A DNA stretch of 64,000 nucleotides from Bacteroidota bacterium (GTDB lineage Bacteria; Bacteroidota; Bacteroidia; Bacteroidales; DTGW01), in assembly GCA_029572965.1 (NCBI GenBank), contig JAKPQD010000143.1, forward strand, positions 89,270 through 153,269, given 5' to 3'. Each line of letters begins with the position of its first letter. The first letter of the stretch is position 1. The notes below the pieces were generated by a model. That model had not been told where the DNA came from and did no database searches. It saw only the letters and a program-made list of their open reading frames with translations. Of this stretch, positions 61,558 through 64,000 are shown piece by piece. The translations under genes were made by a program, and so were the position numbers.

Positions 61558-61958
61558 TGAATAATTTTTACCTTGCTGAAACAGAGTTTACGCCTGAAAT
61601 TAGTTTCAATATCGAAAAAAGAAAATTAGCTTTTAAAGGCGTTTCGCGTCCTGAAGATGTTGTAAAGTTTTACCAACCTGCTGTTAATTGGCTTCGCGAA
61701 TTTGATGAGAACGTACTTTCGCATTCCAGTGCAAAGTTAAATATCCCATCCATACATGTTGAATTTCGTTTGACGTATTTCAACTCTGCATCATCAAAGA
61801 TGCTGTTGCAGTTGTTGGAAATTATCAAAAAAGTTCAGGACAAAGGAATTGATATTATCATTGATTGGTATTATGATGCTAATGACGAAGCTATGTATGA
61901 TGATGGAGCTGATTTGTCTGAAGCTGTAAACCTGCCGTTTAATTTTCATACTATTTAG
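61557..61958 (+). CDS. SiaC-family regulatory phosphoprotein (DUF1987)
   Basis: 133 residues from the ATG at 61557, which overlaps the siaB stop by one base (a GTG three bases earlier is also open). 'FYLAETEFTPEISFN', VNWLREFDENV and FRLTYFNSASSKMLLQLLEII match the family. The residue phosphorylated in Pseudomonas is a Thr in the FNxxSSK segment; here Ser residues occupy that place. Substrate of SiaB. Confidence 0.88.
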   Translation: MNNFYLAETEFTPEISFNIEKRKLAFKGVSRPEDVVKFYQPAVNWLREFDENVLSHSSAKLNIPSIHVEFRLTYFNSASSKMLLQLLEIIKKVQDKGIDIIIDWYYDANDEAMYDDGADLSEAVNLPFNFHTI

Positions 61959-61977
61959 TTAGAAGACTATAAGCATA

Positions 61978-62007
61978 AAAAAACCTTCAACATTTCGAAG
62001 GTTTTTT
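61978..62007. terminator. Bidirectional terminator between siaC and rfbB
   Basis: AAAAAACCTTC and GAAGGTTTTTT form an 11-bp stem with an 8-nt loop. Since the stem ends in A and T runs it can work in both directions, for two convergent genes. Confidence 0.9.
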
Positions 62008-62029
62008 ACTATTTCTTTAAATTCAGCAT

Positions 62030-63082
62030 TTATCGGTTGTATTGTTTGGCATAATATTTCTCATAATCGCCAGAAACAACATTATTCAACCATTGCTCAT
62101 TAGCTAAGTACCAATCTACAGTTTTTTCCAAACCTTCTTCAAATTGCAAAGAAGGTTCCCATCCAAGTTCACGTTTAATCTTTGTGGCATCAATAGCGTA
62201 ACGCAAATCATGGCCAGCACGGTCTGTGACATAAGTGATTAACTTCGCAGATGTGCCAGGCGCCCGGCCTAATTTTTTGTCCATTATTTCGCAAAGCAGT
62301 TTAATCAATTTAATGTTTGTCCACTCATTATGGCCACCAATATTATAAGTTTCTCCTATTACCCCTTTGTGAAATATTACATCAATAGCCCTGGCATGAT
62401 CAACTACATATAACCAGTCACGAACGTTTTCTCCTTTTCCATAAATTGGGATAGGTTTATTATTCTTGATATTGTTGATGGAAAGTGGGATTAACTTTTC
62501 GGGAAAATGGTTAGGCCCGTAGTTGTTTGAGCAATTTGAAATATTGATTGGGAGTTTATAAGTATGATAATATGCACGGACTAAATGGTCTGAGCTTGCT
62601 TTAGATGCAGAATATGGGCTGCGGGGATCATAAGGCGTTTCTTCGGTAAACATACCAGTTTCTCCTAATGAACCATAGACCTCATCTGTTGATATATGGT
62701 AGAATTTTTTGCCCTCCATATTACCTTTCCAAGCATCACGAGCGGCGTTAAGCAATGTCAAGGTGCCAACCACATTTGTTTGGATGAACTCCAAAGGATT
62801 GGTAATAGACCTGTCCACATGCGATTCAGCAGCTAAATGGATTACCCCGTCTGGTTGGTATTTAGCAAATATTTCGCCAATGCGTTTGGCATCTGTAATA
62901 TCCGCTTTTTCAAAAGTGTAGTTTGGAAGCTGGTCTATATCCCTCAGGTTTTCAAGATTACCAGCATAAGTAAGCTTATCAAGGTTGATAATTTTGTAAT
63001 CAGGATATTTGGTAACAAATAAACGTACCACATGAGACCCAATAAATCCGGCTCCTCCGGTAATAATGATTGTTTTTTTCAT
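62030..63082 (-). CDS. rfbB: dTDP-glucose 4,6-dehydratase
   Basis: 350 residues from the ATG at 63082 (MKKTIIITGGAGFIGSHVV). NAD-binding GGAGFIGSH; STDEVYGSLG with the catalytic acids; YSASKASSDHLVRAYYHTY with the YxxxK pair; CSNNYGPNHFPEKLIPL. Makes dTDP-4-keto-6-deoxyglucose from dTDP-glucose for rhamnose or related surface sugars. The frame is open to 63109, but the extra residues do not belong to the family. A GC-rich repeat lies between it and rfbA. Confidence 0.97.
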   Translation of the reverse strand: MKKTIIITGGAGFIGSHVVRLFVTKYPDYKIINLDKLTYAGNLENLRDIDQLPNYTFEKADITDAKRIGEIFAKYQPDGVIHLAAESHVDRSITNPLEFIQTNVVGTLTLLNAARDAWKGNMEGKKFYHISTDEVYGSLGETGMFTEETPYDPRSPYSASKASSDHLVRAYYHTYKLPINISNCSNNYGPNHFPEKLIPLSINNIKNNKPIPIYGKGENVRDWLYVVDHARAIDVIFHKGVIGETYNIGGHNEWTNIKLIKLLCEIMDKKLGRAPGTSAKLITYVTDRAGHDLRYAIDATKIKRELGWEPSLQFEEGLEKTVDWYLANEQWLNNVVSGDYEKYYAKQYNR

Positions 63083-63110
63083 ATTTGGAATATTTTTTAC
63101 ATTGCACAAT

Positions 63111-63140
63111 CCCCTCCTTTATAAGGAGGGGTAGGGGTGG
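63111..63140. repeat. GC-rich palindromic repeat between rfbA and rfbB
   Basis: CCCCTCCTTTATAAGGAGGGG is a near-perfect palindrome, followed by TAGGGGTGG as in the other members of this repeat group. Confidence 0.75.
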
Positions 63141-63150
63141 TTTCTTAGAA

Positions 63151-64000
63151 TTATTCTATTGAAAGTAAATATTGCCCGTATTCAGTCTTTGACATGCTTT
63201 CTCCAAGCTTTTTAAGCTGTTTGATATCAATCCAGCCATTACGAAAAGCAATTTCTTCAAGACAGGCTACATAAAGACCCTGTCTTTTTTGTATAGCTTC
63301 AACAAAACCAGCTGCTTCAAGCATACTATCGGCATTGCCGGTGTCCAGCCATGCAAACCCTCGTCCAAATTTCTGCACCTTAAGGTTGCCTTCTTCAAGA
63401 TATATCCTGTTTAAATCAGTAATTTCATATTCGCCACGGGCTGAAGGTTTCAAAGCCTTAGCTTTTTCAACTACTTTGTTATCGTAAAAGTATAATCCGG
63501 GAACAGCAAAATTTGACTTAGGCACTTGTGGTTTTTCTTCCAGCGAAATGGCTTTTCCTGTTTTGTCAAATTCCACAACTCCATAAGCCCGGGGGTCTTT
63601 TACCTCGTAACCAAAAACAATGGCGCCGTTTTTTAGCGCTGAAGCTTCGTGCAGCATAGCACTGAAACCTGCTCCATAAAAAATATTATCTCCTAGTATC
63701 AGGCAGGAAGAATCATTCCCTACATGGTCAGCTCCAAGGACAAATGCTTGAGCAAGTCCGTTTGGCACTTCCTGAATTTTGTAAGTAAACTTCATGCCAA
63801 TGTCTTCCCCTGAACCCAGTAATTGCTCAAACATAGGCAAATCACGAGGTGTGGAGATGATTAGTACTTCACGGATACCAGCCAGCATTAACGTTGACAA
63901 GGGATAGTATATCATCGGTTTATCATAAACCGGCATCATCTGTTTTGAAATGGCTTTAGAAGCCGGATAAAGCCTGGTAGCCGATCCGCCGGCAAGTATT
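63151..64000 (-). CDS. rfbA: Glucose-1-phosphate thymidylyltransferase, 5' end outside window
   Basis: 283 codons are visible, and the frame is still open at the window edge, where it reads [20 protein letters not shown], the family's N-terminal nucleotide-binding loop. Only a few residues are missing. Further motifs: [58 protein letters not shown] and [10 protein letters not shown]. Joins dTTP and glucose-1-phosphate, first step to dTDP-rhamnose. Second position of the loop is Ala instead of the more usual Gly (GGSGTR). Confidence 0.97.
   Translation of the reverse strand, partial: ILAGGSATRLYPASKAISKQMMPVYDKPMIYYPLSTLMLAGIREVLIISTPRDLPMFEQLLGSGEDIGMKFTYKIQEVPNGLAQAFVLGADHVGNDSSCLILGDNIFYGAGFSAMLHEASALKNGAIVFGYEVKDPRAYGVVEFDKTGKAISLEEKPQVPKSNFAVPGLYFYDNKVVEKAKALKPSARGEYEITDLNRIYLEEGNLKVQKFGRGFAWLDTGNADSMLEAAGFVEAIQKRQGLYVACLEEIAFRNGWIDIKQLKKLGESMSKTEYGQYLLSIE

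Overview
The window is from the chromosome of a member of phylum Bacteroidota, most likely class Bacteroidia. The evidence is the AT-rich intergenic DNA with almost no Shine-Dalgarno sequences, promoters with a TAnnTTTG -7 element, a SusC/RagA-like TonB receptor with a carboxypeptidase-regulatory-like N-terminal domain, DUF5687 and SiaB/SiaC families, and a fused nuoCD gene. The species cannot be told from this sequence alone. The organism should fix nitrogen with a Mo-nitrogenase and respire with a proton-pumping NADH dehydrogenase; it also carries a Mn-type superoxide dismutase.

Layout. 1-12.5 kb holds housekeeping and envelope genes: an S4-domain protein (cut by the window edge), ppnP, a GT51 glycosyltransferase, sod, dxs, a LytS/LytTR two-component pair, a TonB-dependent receptor and an OmpA-like lipoprotein. 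12.5-19.1 kb is a molybdenum region: mop, a modE-like regulator, trmO, an outer-membrane porin, a TSUP permease, modA, a double-Mop protein, modB and modC. 19.1-32.1 kb is a long minus-strand nif cluster, in transcription order nifH-nifI1-nifI2-nifD-nifK-nifE-orf102-nifN-nifB-nifX-like-fdx-nifV-GNAT-thioesterase. 33.1-35.7 kb is a second minus-strand operon: a NifX-like protein with a Cys-rich tail, a Nif11-like protein, an unknown 105-residue protein and nifA. 36.4-46 kb holds pyrH-frr-response regulator, an ECF sigma operon, an ABC exporter, a HigBA-type toxin-antitoxin pair and a nitroreductase. 46.1-60.5 kb is a complete complex I operon, nuoA to nuoN, followed by rnhA, siaB, siaC and, on the minus strand, dTDP-sugar genes rfbA and rfbB (rfbA cut by the window edge).

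How the parts fit. Three promoter regions share one composite sequence: those of nifH, of the nifX-like/nifA operon and of mop/modE. Each has TTACA, then five bases, then a -24/-12-like element (TGGCA or TGGAA, with TG eleven positions on). The simplest reading is that NifA and sigma-54 switch on the nitrogenase genes, their own operon and molybdate handling together. nifD and nifV also share a nearly identical leader of about 95 nt in which each start codon lies in one arm of a possible hairpin. I regard these two signals as the best candidates for undescribed regulation. The cluster also contains small unrecognised genes (orf102 between nifE and nifN; orf105 before nifA) that deserve attention.

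The intergenic DNA is full of dispersed palindromic repeats, several nested one inside another. Two of them enclose the same 130-bp core, which has two hairpins and one compensatory base-pair change between copies. I saw no CRISPR array, tRNA, rRNA, insertion-sequence transposase or phage gene.
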